DNA from: a virus
DNA: 64,000 bases
Reading direction: 5' to 3' (one strand)
Virus record (IMG/VR): IMGVR_UViG_3300044678_002668
Location: 1 to 64,000 of that record
Shown here in pieces: positions 8,938 through 17,259 of this stretch (position 1 is its first letter; every line of letters starts with the position of its first letter). The translations under genes and the position numbers were made by a program. Below the pieces are notes generated by a model. It saw only the letters and a list, made by a program, of their open reading frames with translations, searched no databases and was not told the origin of the DNA.

Positions 8938-10950
8938 TTAAGAAATAGGTAAGTTTTGAGCAAGAATAGGCAAGCCGTTAGGAGACTCAGGAAGATTAGC
9001 TGCCATTTGCTCTAATCCTTCTGCCATCTGATCTACTGGCATACCAGCCAACTCAGGAGGGATTGGACCTTCTTGAGGTGCTCCAGCATTAGGTTGTTGC
9101 TGCATCATCATGGCTGGATCTTGAATTGGCTGTTGACCCAATACCATTAAAGTGGCAGGGTCACCTTGTCTTAGCTGATTAATATGTTCCTGAATGTGAT
9201 TTAAAACTCGTGAAACTAACTCAGGATCTCTTCGTAAATCTGGATCTGCCAATACTCCACGATGTTCCCGAATATGTAGAACATGCTCGTCTACAAACGT
9301 CACCACTACCGAATCTCCTCGTACCATGGCTTCGTTTTCACCACGCACGAGAATAAGCTCTTTTTCTGTAGATTCAGTCATCACATCCAAATTACCCGTT
9401 TTAAGTACTGTAAAATACTGTTCTGGTGTAATTTTTTGGAATTGAAGAAGGTTATTTGCCATCTCAGCTCTACCCGCTTTAGTTTGAGCTAGAGGGTTAC
9501 CAAGATCTACAATTACTCGATTTACTAAATCAATATCAGCTCCTTGAAACTCTTTTAAATACGAGCGGTTAGATTGACCTACAATGGAAGCTACTCGAGG
9601 AGTTTGAGCAAAGTCTTTAAGCATGTTAATGAGACCTGTACCAACATCCTCAATGAGCTGTACATAACTCTGCTGAAGACCGGACATAAATTGAAGAGCC
9701 ATACTTTGAACAAGAGCTAAAGAGTTACCCGAACGAAGAGATGCTTCTGGATTACCTCGGGCTACAGAGTTCACTCCAGAAACTGTTTCCATCTCTTTAA
9801 TTAGAGTGGCAATCAAATTATAAGTTTCTGCTGGAGTGGCAGTGGGGTTAAACGCAGTGGGAGGACCTACTTTAGAATCATACTCAATGACGTTTAAACC
9901 TCCAAATAGCTGACTTGTAACAATATTACTATCTTGAGGTACTAAAAGATTCTGCACTCCAAAAGCCGTATTATTACTTAATGCGGCACTATAAAGAGAG
10001 TTTACCGCTTCCTGAAGAGGAAGTAAGTCAAACATTGGAGTGTAACCATAAGGAGTTCCTAGGATTTCACCAGGAACAATGCGATAGATGGGTAGGTCTC
10101 GATAAGGCATAGGACCGTCATATAAATTGATGTTCTCGCTTAAGAACATCATATAACGACCTTCAGGCAAAGATTCTGTACGTTTATGATAGAACTCATA
10201 AACAGGTACGTCTTCTGACTCGTCTTCCGTCACAACGCCATCAAAACGAAAACGGAATACTTCCCCTTTAGTGGGCAAACCTTTAATTTTATCTGCTTGA
10301 TCTGGATACTTGGCCACTAAATCCCATTTGTTTTTCCAAGTGCGACATACAATCCAATTGTGATTGAAGTCTTCTTTAGATCCATCAAACATCACATCAA
10401 AAGGAGAAAGGTTAGAAAAAGATACGTCTCCTTCGTAAATGGGAGTATCGTCAATATAGTCCCAAATTTCACCAGAAGTGGCATCCCATTCCATTTTAAC
10501 GTAGCCAGCACCCAATACAATGGCGTATTCTACAGCTTTACGTAAATACTTTTCTAGGCGCTTTTCACGCATATAATAGTCTAACAAACCATCAGCTAGC
10601 TTGGTTTGTACAATGGATTTATAATCTGTGTTTGTGGCACGAGCAATCATGGCGGGCCTATTAGCCGTCACCATTACCAACATATGCTGAGCAATGTTAT
10701 GATAGTGGTTTACAGCGAGATGGGTAATCTCACCTTGCTCTCCACCAAAAAAGATCTTGTGACCATCAGTGCCAAAATAGGCTCCATGATAGGCACGCCA
10801 ACTGTCACGAATTTTTTCTACATATCCATTACGAGAAAGTCCGTCAAAGAAATATTTAGACTTTCCCAAAAGGGACGAAGAAAGTTTTTCAGGATCTTGG
10901 GCGGCAAAGTATTGCGACTCCAAGATGGTTTTAACGTCATCTGCCATCAT
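8938..10950 (-). CDS. Portal protein (P22-like)
   Basis: A 670-residue protein matching the length and pattern of P22-type portal proteins. It has a helical N-terminus with SWRAYHGAYFG, a central region with LPIYRIVPGEILG and GYTPMFDLLPLQEAVN, a long helix region around SLALVQSMALQFM, and a Gln/Pro/Met-rich C-terminal tail (about 590-670). The portal is the dodecameric ring through which DNA is packaged and released, docking terminase outside and core proteins inside. It lies immediately after terL, the usual order. Two consecutive ATGs stand at the start, behind AAAGGA. Confidence 0.85.
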   Translation of the reverse strand: MMADDVKTILESQYFAAQDPEKLSSSLLGKSKYFFDGLSRNGYVEKIRDSWRAYHGAYFGTDGHKIFFGGEQGEITHLAVNHYHNIAQHMLVMVTANRPAMIARATNTDYKSIVQTKLADGLLDYYMREKRLEKYLRKAVEYAIVLGAGYVKMEWDATSGEIWDYIDDTPIYEGDVSFSNLSPFDVMFDGSKEDFNHNWIVCRTWKNKWDLVAKYPDQADKIKGLPTKGEVFRFRFDGVVTEDESEDVPVYEFYHKRTESLPEGRYMMFLSENINLYDGPMPYRDLPIYRIVPGEILGTPYGYTPMFDLLPLQEAVNSLYSAALSNNTAFGVQNLLVPQDSNIVTSQLFGGLNVIEYDSKVGPPTAFNPTATPAETYNLIATLIKEMETVSGVNSVARGNPEASLRSGNSLALVQSMALQFMSGLQQSYVQLIEDVGTGLINMLKDFAQTPRVASIVGQSNRSYLKEFQGADIDLVNRVIVDLGNPLAQTKAGRAEMANNLLQFQKITPEQYFTVLKTGNLDVMTESTEKELILVRGENEAMVRGDSVVVTFVDEHVLHIREHRGVLADPDLRRDPELVSRVLNHIQEHINQLRQGDPATLMVLGQQPIQDPAMMMQQQPNAGAPQEGPIPPELAGMPVDQMAEGLEQMAANLPESPNGLPILAQNLPIS

Positions 10951-10972
10951 AAATCCTTTGTAAATCCCTAAG

Positions 10973-10983
10973 ATTATTTGTTA
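10973..10983 (-). promoter_or_regulatory. Recurring leftward motif, copy 2
   Basis: The minus strand reads TAACAAATAAT. The first three bases are the stop codon of terL, and the motif ends 23 bases before the portal start. Same 11 bases as the other four copies. Candidate promoter for the portal-tail operon; function inferred. Confidence 0.5.
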
Positions 10984-12447
10984 ATTGGGTTTAGATTTGC
11001 CCTTAAAGAGCTTAGATCCAGAAAAGACCTTTTTAATGTGTTCAGTGAACTTTTTGTCTTGAGGTTTTTGACCTTTTCTCCAAAAAGCATTTTCTTCATC
11101 CACGTCTCTAAAGTCATACCCAGCAGGATAGGGGTTCTTATTTTGCTTTACATGTCGTACTAAATACTTTAAAGCGTCAACTCCGTCAAAGTGGCCATAA
11201 CCTTCAGCTCGAATATAAGAGGTTCTAGCTCTATTCCAAGTAGCATTAGCTAAATGTGCAATGAGATTGGTACATTTAGGATTAATGATGATGCGTTTTT
11301 GTTGCAACCACATCCTAAGATTGTTAAGGGCGGCATTAGCTTCGTCCTTATCAGCAGGAGAAAACCTAATTCCATGCATCCTATCTAAATCATTGATTAA
11401 AATTAAGTTATTATCGCAAACTCTTAAATAGGGGCTTCTAACTTCATTTGTAACTGGATCAGTAAAGTTATTAGCCTCCACTGCCCTGATGGTTTCAGCT
11501 AACTTGTCTGTAGTCATTGACTTACCATTAAGAACATATTCGTCTTCAATGATGAGCTTACCGTTTTTAAAATCGTAATAGGCCACTAAACCAAAAGTTA
11601 AATCTTTAAAACCAATATCCATTCCAACATATACGTCATAAAACGAAGGACGTTTCCATTCCGTAACAATGGATTCACGCAATTCTTGAGTAAATTCAGG
11701 TACTACGGCATCTTCTTGAGAAATCAAAAAGACACATTCATATTCTCGTTTAAACTGAATATCTTCTTTACCCATTGGATAAGAAGCTATGATTTCTTTT
11801 AAATCTTCTTCAGTGATGCGAGGATTATCGTATACTGTACGAGTAATGAGACTTTTATTAATCTCAGCTTGGCGTTTAAACTCTTCAAAATCGTGTCCAG
11901 GCTCTCTGGGAGGAGTGGAAGAGAGGATTACCTTACCTTTTGTAGTGAGCGTGGTGGGAATTAAGATGGACTTTACTAAATAATCTAAATCAGAACAGAA
12001 ACCTGCCTCATCTACAATGCAAAGAACAGAACTGCCTCCTCGTAAAGAGTCAGCACTTCCATTATCAGAACCCGCTAATTGAAGTTCTGATCCATTTGGA
12101 AAGTAAAAAATATTGTCTTGAGAGTTAAAAGTGGGTTTAAGCTCTTTAGGGCAGTCTTCGGTAATGGTACGAACAATGGGACGAATGTCCCGCTTAATCA
12201 TCTTACCTTCAGGAGCTACATATTTGACAACAGAATTCTTATTTTGAAGACAATACTCCATTGCCATAAGAGTAAGCAGGAAAGACTTACCCATACGACG
12301 AGAAGCCGAAAGAACTTGTACCTTTTGCCCCATCCTTTTAAGTTGACTATAAATGCCAAGTTGATTAGGGTCTAATTTCCAATGAAGGTGGCCAAGTTCC
12401 CAAAGCTTTCTTACCGCTTCTTTTTTAGATATTACTACCTGGTTCAT
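10981..12447 (-). CDS. terL: Terminase large subunit
   Basis: A 488-residue DNA-packaging motor. The N-terminal ATPase has Walker A SASRRMGKS (47-55, Lys54) and a Walker B segment VLCIVDEAGF. The C-terminal RNase H-fold nuclease has VGMDIGFKD with the first acidic residue, a second acidic position in RVCDNN, and FDGVDALKY near the end. The enzyme cuts concatemeric DNA and pumps it through the portal. It overlaps the small subunit gene upstream by 23 bases. Both catalytic centres appear intact. Confidence 0.93.
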   Translation of the reverse strand: MNQVVISKKEAVRKLWELGHLHWKLDPNQLGIYSQLKRMGQKVQVLSASRRMGKSFLLTLMAMEYCLQNKNSVVKYVAPEGKMIKRDIRPIVRTITEDCPKELKPTFNSQDNIFYFPNGSELQLAGSDNGSADSLRGGSSVLCIVDEAGFCSDLDYLVKSILIPTTLTTKGKVILSSTPPREPGHDFEEFKRQAEINKSLITRTVYDNPRITEEDLKEIIASYPMGKEDIQFKREYECVFLISQEDAVVPEFTQELRESIVTEWKRPSFYDVYVGMDIGFKDLTFGLVAYYDFKNGKLIIEDEYVLNGKSMTTDKLAETIRAVEANNFTDPVTNEVRSPYLRVCDNNLILINDLDRMHGIRFSPADKDEANAALNNLRMWLQQKRIIINPKCTNLIAHLANATWNRARTSYIRAEGYGHFDGVDALKYLVRHVKQNKNPYPAGYDFRDVDEENAFWRKGQKPQDKKFTEHIKKVFSGSKLFKGKSKPN

Positions 12448-12844
12448 TTTCCTTCTTTGCAGCCTCTACAAGAGCCTCTACAGACACCCCAGTAACGTCT
12501 CTAGCGGTGTTAGCAGAATCCTTTTCTAGCTCTTTTAAGGTCTTTTTACCGCGTATCATAATGTCATAGATGCGGGCTTCTTCCAAAGAAAGGGGCCTTG
12601 TACGGGCAGCTTCTTCTAAACGTTTGAGTTCATAATCAGCCACCATTTCACCACTATCCATGCTGGATGGGCTTACCACTAGAGACTTAGAAGTGGACAT
12701 TAGCAGCTCTTTTAAGTGTTTATTTTCTTCTTCTAGAGCTTTAATGCGATTGTGAAGCTCCTCATGAGCATTTACCACCACGTCAAAGTGCTTAGCTTTT
12801 TCATGGATGTCTGCAATGGAGGTGACTTTAGGTGGTTTAGACAT
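12425..12844 (-). CDS. Probable terminase small subunit
   Basis: A 139-residue, largely helical protein with a coiled-coil segment (NRIKALEEENKHLKELL) in the first third and a charged C-terminus. No DNA-binding motif is certain. The assignment as the DNA-recognition subunit rests on size, helical character and position: it overlaps the start of terL by 23 bases and is read in the same direction. The start overlaps the previous stop as TGATG, suggesting coupled translation. Confidence 0.55.
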   Translation of the reverse strand: MSKPPKVTSIADIHEKAKHFDVVVNAHEELHNRIKALEEENKHLKELLMSTSKSLVVSPSSMDSGEMVADYELKRLEEAARTRPLSLEEARIYDIMIRGKKTLKELEKDSANTARDVTGVSVEALVEAAKKENEPGSNI

Positions 12845-13146
12845 CAGAACATCCTTTGTGGACGCTGTTGTTCAGCGAACTTACCTAAACTTTCTCTATT
12901 TTCAATTTTAGCAAGACGATTATTAAGCTCTTGGAGTTTTTTATTAATGGACTCTTCCATGGGCTTTACTTTAGTTTCAATTAAAAAGAAACGATAGGCG
13001 CTATAGGCAAACATTCCTAAAGCAATGATGGAAGAAGATAGGGTAATTTTATCAAAAAGAGAGATGAAAAGTAGATATACTACTAAAAATACTTGACTAT
13101 GGTCAGCTTTTTTGATAGACTGAACCATATCTTTAAAGAAAGACAT
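12844..13146 (-). CDS. Small membrane protein with two transmembrane segments
   Basis: A 100-residue protein. Two hydrophobic segments (about residues 18-35 and 38-55) are separated by a short polar turn and followed by a charged coiled-coil tail of about 40 residues. I chose ATG 13146 because AGAAAGGA precedes it by six bases; a TTG seven codons upstream is also in frame. The topology suits a holin-like or other inner-membrane protein, but a clearer holin exists at 52.4 kb. It is the first gene of the left structural operon. Confidence 0.55.
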   Translation of the reverse strand: MSFFKDMVQSIKKADHSQVFLVVYLLFISLFDKITLSSSIIALGMFAYSAYRFFLIETKVKPMEESINKKLQELNNRLAKIENRESLGKFAEQQRPQRMF

Positions 13147-13258
13147 GTCTAATCCTTTCTTGCCCAAACGGATACAAGATATGAAAGCTTCGGCCTAGGC
13201 TTAGAAGCGTTAATGTGAAGAAAGTGAGTATGAGCGTAACGGAATTTTGTGTTTATTT

Positions 13259-13273
13259 GTCACGTTGTGTGAC
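13259..13273. promoter_or_regulatory. Inverted repeat in the divergent control region
   Basis: GTCAC-GTTGT-GTGAC is a perfect five-base dyad ending eight bases before the rightward -35 box and lying between the two divergent operons. It could be an operator controlling either direction. No other copy was noticed. Confidence 0.35.
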
Positions 13274-13281
13274 ATGTCCTA

Positions 13282-13310
13282 TTGCAAAATCCCCACAAAT
13301 CTTCTATAAT
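13282..13310 (+). promoter_or_regulatory. Rightward sigma70-type promoter
   Basis: TTGCAA (13282-13287), a 17-base spacer, then a perfect TATAAT (13305-13310), 40 bases upstream of the GTG of the protease gene. This is probably the main early promoter of the rightward arm and would be read by host RNA polymerase. Confidence 0.7.
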
Positions 13311-13319
13311 TATTTGTTA
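13309..13319 (-). promoter_or_regulatory. Recurring leftward motif, copy 3
   Basis: TAACAAATAAT on the minus strand, overlapping the last two bases of the rightward -10 box. It lies about 160 bases upstream of the first leftward gene (start 13146). A switch from rightward to leftward transcription here could be mutually exclusive. Function inferred. Confidence 0.45.
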
Positions 13320-13350
13320 AGACCCTAAACCCATAACTGAAAGGCATATT

Positions 13351-14160
13351 GTGCTAGGTAAAACTGTAAAAACAACTTTGTTAGCTTTCGCTGTAGGTAC
13401 GGCAATAGTGGGAGCTTCTGTAATATTAATTGATAGCGTTTTTTCTCCTAAAGAAAAAGAGCCCCGTATTGTACCAGAAGCAGTGCAGAGCCTTCCTAAT
13501 GTGCCTCAAGTGGATGGAAGTAACCCACCAGCTTCCATTGATGGACGAGAAATTATTCCACTAACACTAACAGAACGCAACACTGTGGACTTTGCTTCAG
13601 ATGTGACCTATCCTTCAGCGTTAGAGGCAATTCAAAAGATTAAATCTTTAGCTCTATCTGAAAATACAGATAGGATCTATCTTCTAATCACTTCTCCAGG
13701 CGGTTCAGTATTTGCTGGACAAATGATATTAGAAACAATTGAAGGCAGTAGCGTACCAGTAGACACCATCTGTGTAGGACTTTGTGCCTCTATGGGTGCC
13801 CATATGCACCAAGCTGGGTCTAAACGCTACATGACCAATAAATCCACTCTTATGTTCCATCCAGCTTCAGGAGGAGTGCAAGGAGAAGTGGAAACAATGA
13901 GAAGTCAAATCCTCTATATTGATAGGATTGTCACTAAGTTAGATCAACATGTGGCTAAACGGGCTAATATTCCTTTAACTGAGTTTAAACGTCGTATTCG
14001 TTCTGAGTATTGGCTAGATAGCGAAGATGCTACAGACATGGGGTTTAATGATGGGATTGTTTACTTGGATGATGAGCGTATTAAAAAAGCTAAAGACGTT
14101 ATTTACTTTCAAGGAGCTAAAGACAAAGCTCCCCTTGACAAGTATTTTAAGCTCCAGTAA
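13351..14160 (+). CDS. Membrane-anchored ClpP/SDH-fold serine protease
   Basis: A 269-residue protein. The N-terminus (about 7-30) is one hydrophobic segment, a signal anchor or signal peptide. The rest matches the ClpP/crotonase fold: LLITSPGGSVFAGQMI, then GLCASMGAHMHQAGS with the nucleophilic serine, LMFHPASGG with the histidine, and DATDMGFNDGI where the ClpP acidic residue is expected. ClpP-fold proteases in phage are usually capsid maturation enzymes encoded beside the portal. This one is far from capsid genes and apparently exported or membrane-bound. It starts at GTG 13351 behind AAAGG and is the first rightward gene. Confidence 0.8.
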   Translation: MLGKTVKTTLLAFAVGTAIVGASVILIDSVFSPKEKEPRIVPEAVQSLPNVPQVDGSNPPASIDGREIIPLTLTERNTVDFASDVTYPSALEAIQKIKSLALSENTDRIYLLITSPGGSVFAGQMILETIEGSSVPVDTICVGLCASMGAHMHQAGSKRYMTNKSTLMFHPASGGVQGEVETMRSQILYIDRIVTKLDQHVAKRANIPLTEFKRRIRSEYWLDSEDATDMGFNDGIVYLDDERIKKAKDVIYFQGAKDKAPLDKYFKLQ

Positions 14161-14437
14161 AAACTATGTAAGCTTTAGTTCCTATCATGAAAAGCTAGAC
14201 AAAGATCAATATAAGTATGTGGTGTCAAGTGTGGCCTCTAACGAAGAGTTTAAGGCCATACTTACCCGATGGATAGCGGATAAAGAGTTTAAAATATACG
14301 CTAGAGAAATTCCTGGATTTGGTAAGCTATATGGTATATACTTTAATGTGACGGGAGTACTCTACATTGTAACGGAACCTGAAAGGCCACTTTTACCAGC
14401 TCCTAAAAAACCTAAACTAACCGTCGTAAAGGATTAA
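14135..14437 (+). CDS. Hypothetical protein, start uncertain
   Basis: An open frame of about 100 codons overlapping the end of the protease gene in another frame. It has a clear phage-like C-terminus ending in a Pro/Lys-rich segment (ERPLLPAPKKPKL). No ATG lies near the overlap; TTG 14135 is the best start I can find and has a weak ribosome site. It might instead be reached by frameshifting from the protease gene. Predicted alpha/beta, with no recognised domain. Confidence 0.5.
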   Translation: MTSILSSSKNYVSFSSYHEKLDKDQYKYVVSSVASNEEFKAILTRWIADKEFKIYAREIPGFGKLYGIYFNVTGVLYIVTEPERPLLPAPKKPKLTVVKD

Positions 14438-14441
14438 ATCA

Positions 14442-14726
14442 ATGGAAGCTAAACTAAAATATAGTAACGTATACTTTAACGAAAAATTAGCTTTAGGCTT
14501 TGTAGGATCTATTTGGAATTGCTTTTCTCCCACTTTAAACATGTCTTTTAGTATGGGGGCTTCTTTTGATGAGGCCCTAATTGTATTACCAGATGAGAGT
14601 ATGAAGCTTGGAAAAATGGCATCTTTTTTCTTGGAATTAGGGTTCATTAGTGTTAAAATTAACTTAACGTACTTATACAAAACCCTAAGCAATGAAGAAG
14701 TGTTAGAATATGCGGACCTCACATGA
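14442..14726 (+). CDS. Hypothetical protein, 94 residues
   Basis: It starts at ATG 14442, four bases after the previous stop, and overlaps thyA by 17 bases, so it is probably cotranslated. It contains moderately hydrophobic segments (ALGFVGSIWNCF, MASFFLELGFISV) without a confident membrane span. No family recognised. Confidence 0.6.
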   Translation: MEAKLKYSNVYFNEKLALGFVGSIWNCFSPTLNMSFSMGASFDEALIVLPDESMKLGKMASFFLELGFISVKINLTYLYKTLSNEEVLEYADLT

Positions 14727-15540
14727 CGCTGCTTACCTATCAACCCTACGTAACGTTCTTCGAGATGGAGAGCTTACCAAAAACAGAACTTCAACTAATT
14801 GCTATAAAAGTTTTGGAGAGAAGACGGCTTATAATCTTAACGGAGCGAATACACGAGAAGGGGAAGGATTTCCTCTTCTAACCACTAAGAAACTTAACTT
14901 TGAGGCCATTAAAGCGGAACTCTTATGGTTTTTGTCAGGATCTACAAATGTAAAAGAGCTAAAAACTCTACACAAGACGCCTATTTGGGATGCTTGGGCT
15001 AATCCTGAAACAGGGGAACTAGGACCTATTTATGGAAAGCAATGGAGGGATTTTGGAGGGGTGGATCAAATCCTACAAGTCCAAGAAAATCTTAGAAAAG
15101 ATCCTTTTAGCCGAAGGCATATTGTGTCGGCTTGGAACCCATCTGAGATTAAAGACATGGCTCTCCCTCCTTGCCATGCTTTTTTTCAGTTTAATGTTAG
15201 TCAGCAACATACTTTGGATCTTCAACTCTATCAGCGAAGTGCAGACCTATTTCTTGGTGTGCCTTACAATGTTGCTTCTTATAGCCTACTTGTCTGTATG
15301 ATGAGTCAGTGTGTAGGCTTAAAGCCAGGTAAATTTATTCATATCATGGGGGATGCCCACATCTACGAGAACCACCTAGAGCAAGTAAAGACGCAACTAG
15401 CAAGACTTCAGGCGGCTCCCCCTTCTCCTATCCTCTGGCTTAATCCAGAGGTTAAAAGTATCTTGGATTTTAAGATGGAGGATGTTAAAATAGAGGAATA
15501 TAATCCAATGTCTTTTCTTAAAGCGGAAGTGAGCGTATAA
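14710..15540 (+). CDS. thyA: Thymidylate synthase
   Basis: A 276-residue ThyA that methylates dUMP to dTMP using methylene-tetrahydrofolate. Recognisable segments are PLLTTKKL (substrate loop), the RRHIVSAWNP phosphate-binding region, the catalytic cysteine in ALPPCHAFFQF (Cys155), QRSADLFLGVPYN and GDAHIYENH. The length is normal for the bacterial enzyme, and the substrate arginine is retained within NRTSTN. With dUTPase, deaminase and ribonucleotide reductase elsewhere in the window it forms a dTTP-supply set. Confidence 0.95.
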   Translation: MRTSHDAAYLSTLRNVLRDGELTKNRTSTNCYKSFGEKTAYNLNGANTREGEGFPLLTTKKLNFEAIKAELLWFLSGSTNVKELKTLHKTPIWDAWANPETGELGPIYGKQWRDFGGVDQILQVQENLRKDPFSRRHIVSAWNPSEIKDMALPPCHAFFQFNVSQQHTLDLQLYQRSADLFLGVPYNVASYSLLVCMMSQCVGLKPGKFIHIMGDAHIYENHLEQVKTQLARLQAAPPSPILWLNPEVKSILDFKMEDVKIEEYNPMSFLKAEVSV

Positions 15541-15545
15541 TAATA

Positions 15546-15704
15546 ATGGAAAACTTGTTTCACATTTCTACATATAAGTTTGTAGGAAATGTTTTTGATT
15601 CGTCAGCTAATTTTATTTCGTTTATAGATACTGTTAATAATAAAGGGTTTTTAAAAACGTCTTTGATTACAGGAAGTATAAGTTTTTTGGATTATTTAAT
15701 ATGA
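15546..15704 (+). CDS. Micro-gene A1, 52 residues
   Basis: First of four back-to-back tiny genes after thyA. ATG 15546 lies five bases after the thyA stop. The product is rich in Phe, Ser and Asn and ends in FLDYLI. Its stop overlaps the next start as ATGA, indicating translational coupling. No family recognised; it belongs to the aromatic micro-gene set described in the findings. Confidence 0.5.
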   Translation: MENLFHISTYKFVGNVFDSSANFISFIDTVNNKGFLKTSLITGSISFLDYLI

Positions 15705-15859
15705 AACGATTAAACACTCTAGAAGCCACTTATTTATTATATAATCCTCAATACAGTCCAGAATACGTTGGATATAGCCTCTATATCTTTAATCCTAAAG
15801 AAGATACGGTTAAAGCGGCGGTTAGATTCACCATAAAACATAACGCAGAGTATTTATGA
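15701..15859 (+). CDS. Micro-gene A2, 52 residues
   Basis: Starts in an ATGA overlap with A1 and ends in an ATGA overlap with A3. The product is tyrosine-rich (TYLLYNPQYS, YVGYSLYIF) with a basic C-terminal part. No recognised domain. Credible because of exact coupling on both sides. Confidence 0.5.
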   Translation: MKRLNTLEATYLLYNPQYSPEYVGYSLYIFNPKEDTVKAAVRFTIKHNAEYL

Positions 15860-15999
15860 TTAGTTTAGGTATAGGTAACATGCACATGTATAGGTGGTAT
15901 TATTGGGACTCCCAATACATCCTAGAAATCTTTGATGGACTTAGCTTTGATTTCTTTGTTGGGTTTAACGGCTATTCTGAGGTGTATGAATTTATATGA
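15856..15999 (+). CDS. Micro-gene A3, 47 residues
   Basis: ATGA-coupled at both ends. Strikingly aromatic and acidic (MYRWYYWDSQY; FDFFVGF). No signal peptide or membrane span is evident. Function unknown. Confidence 0.5.
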   Translation: MISLGIGNMHMYRWYYWDSQYILEIFDGLSFDFFVGFNGYSEVYEFI

Positions 16000-16142
16000 G
16001 TAGTTTAGAAAGTACTCCCTTTTTTAAATACCGTTTAGAGGTCTATCTAAAAGACCTAACTTATATGCAAATAGACTATGGACCTTGGCTACACTCTATT
16101 CATTTAGGACATTGGCACTACTTTCACCAGGGAAGTATTTAA
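15996..16142 (+). CDS. Micro-gene A4, 48 residues
   Basis: Starts in an ATGA overlap with A3 and ends in a TAATG overlap with the next gene. Rich in His, Tyr and Trp near the C-terminus (HLGHWHYFHQG). Unknown function. Confidence 0.5.
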   Translation: MSSLESTPFFKYRLEVYLKDLTYMQIDYGPWLHSIHLGHWHYFHQGSI

Positions 16143-16453
16143 TGGAAAAGGTACATAAATACAGTCTTCAAGAGCTGGAAGAAAAGATGGAGACCCTATT
16201 TATCAAGTTAGAATACACTGCCAATTCTCTGGATACTTTAGGAGAAAAAATTAGAGAACTTTATAAGGACCCAATGAAATCCGAAACTCTCCATAAATAT
16301 TACATCCGAGAATTTAGCTTGGCCATTGAAAACCACAACTACCAACAAGACCTAGAAATAGTAGTACAATATATCCTAGACGACCATCCAACTCATTTTA
16401 ATGCGAACAGAATAAAGCGGTCTATGAAAAGCTTTAATAGGTGCGTTGAATAA
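16142..16453 (+). CDS. Hypothetical helical protein, 103 residues
   Basis: I chose ATG 16142 because it overlaps the preceding stop (TAATG); the frame is open further upstream. The product is mostly charged helix (LQELEEKMETLFIKLEY, KIRELYKD) with a basic C-terminus. No family recognised. Confidence 0.6.
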   Translation: MEKVHKYSLQELEEKMETLFIKLEYTANSLDTLGEKIRELYKDPMKSETLHKYYIREFSLAIENHNYQQDLEIVVQYILDDHPTHFNANRIKRSMKSFNRCVE

Positions 16454-16522
16454 CCCAGCGATATCAAGCATTTGTAAAACAACGCCCTCATATTGGATAT
16501 GAACCCTAATTATATTGCAGGT

Positions 16523-16557
16523 GAAGCTTTGCTTCCGCCGCAGCCCCTTAAGGGGCT
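16523..16557 (+). promoter_or_regulatory. Tandem hairpins in a short gap
   Basis: GAAGC-TTT-GCTTC (16523-16535) is followed by AGCCCC-TTAA-GGGGCT (16542-16557), a perfect six-base stem. No T-run follows, so it is not a standard terminator. It lies 18 bases upstream of the next ATG and may modulate mRNA stability or attenuate transcription. Otherwise the 120-base gap holds nothing clear. Confidence 0.4.
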
Positions 16558-16575
16558 CTTAGAAAGGACTTCCCC

Positions 16576-16869
16576 ATGTACCTGCCCCTACCCACCTCTC
16601 CCCATAAAGCCTGGCTTGCAGCGGGTTTTGTGAGCTTTACAGCCCTACCAGCCTATAGCCTCACTGAATACTATATGCTCCACTACCCTGTAAAAGACGG
16701 GGGTATTCAGGATCATCCAGCCGCTGACCCTAACGTGGAAAGCCTCGTATCCGACTATGGCCCCTATAGCCCCTTAGAAGGCCATAGGAGCTTTTTAGTT
16801 AAGCTTAAAGACCCATCAGCCTACCTATCCCACCCCAAGGTTCACATCACTTCCATGGAGACCTTATGA
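16576..16869 (+). CDS. Hypothetical protein, 97 residues
   Basis: ATG 16576 follows AAAGGA by eight bases. The product is rich in Pro, Tyr, His and Ser, with one hydrophobic stretch near residues 12-26 that could be a signal-like segment. Codon use is more G+C-rich than in the preceding micro-genes. It overlaps the next gene by four bases (ATGA). No family recognised. Confidence 0.6.
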   Translation: MYLPLPTSPHKAWLAAGFVSFTALPAYSLTEYYMLHYPVKDGGIQDHPAADPNVESLVSDYGPYSPLEGHRSFLVKLKDPSAYLSHPKVHITSMETL

Positions 16870-17102
16870 AATATCCCTTCCAGCCCATAGCCTCGGCTGT
16901 AGGCCCCTATGGCCAGCAACTCCGCATAGAGGCCTGTATGCCCGCTAAATACAGCTCAGAGAAGACTCCAGGCATGACGGCGGTGTATGGCCCCATTTTT
17001 AGGATTGTGATGGAGGAGATAGATCCTAAAGGTAACGTTAAAGAAATTGCGGAGATGTGGGTGGATGAGAAGGCCTTATTAAGTTTAGGTGTGAAAATTT
17101 AG
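16866..17102 (+). CDS. Hypothetical protein, 78 residues
   Basis: ATGA-coupled to the preceding gene. It shares that gene's proline/tyrosine-rich style (PFQPIASAVGPYGQQL), so the two may act together. A small alpha/beta protein without recognised motifs. Confidence 0.6.
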   Translation: MKYPFQPIASAVGPYGQQLRIEACMPAKYSSEKTPGMTAVYGPIFRIVMEEIDPKGNVKEIAEMWVDEKALLSLGVKI

Positions 17103-17220
17103 TGTTTGTGCATAGTAATAGCCCAAGTCACAGTCAAAGTCATCTATACCCCCCCCCAGCAAAACTAAACAAACCTTTAGACAACTCCAAGCGCAAGCGA
17201 TATTACAGTCCGCGCCAAAT

Positions 17221-17251
17221 AAAAAAAAAGGGAGAGGCTTTCGCCCCTCCC
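17221..17251 (-). terminator. Rho-independent terminator of the leftward gene
   Basis: The minus strand has GGGAGGGGC-GAAA-GCCTCTCCC followed by nine T residues: a nine-pair stem (one G-U) with a GNRA-type loop, nine bases past the stop of the leftward gene at 17260-17604. Confidence 0.85.
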
Positions 17252-17259
17252 CGTTTCAT

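Noticed and set aside
16542-16557. Rho-independent terminator at AGCCCCTTAAGGGGCT
   Set aside because: A good hairpin but followed by CTTAGAAAGG, not a T-run; kept only as a possible regulatory structure.
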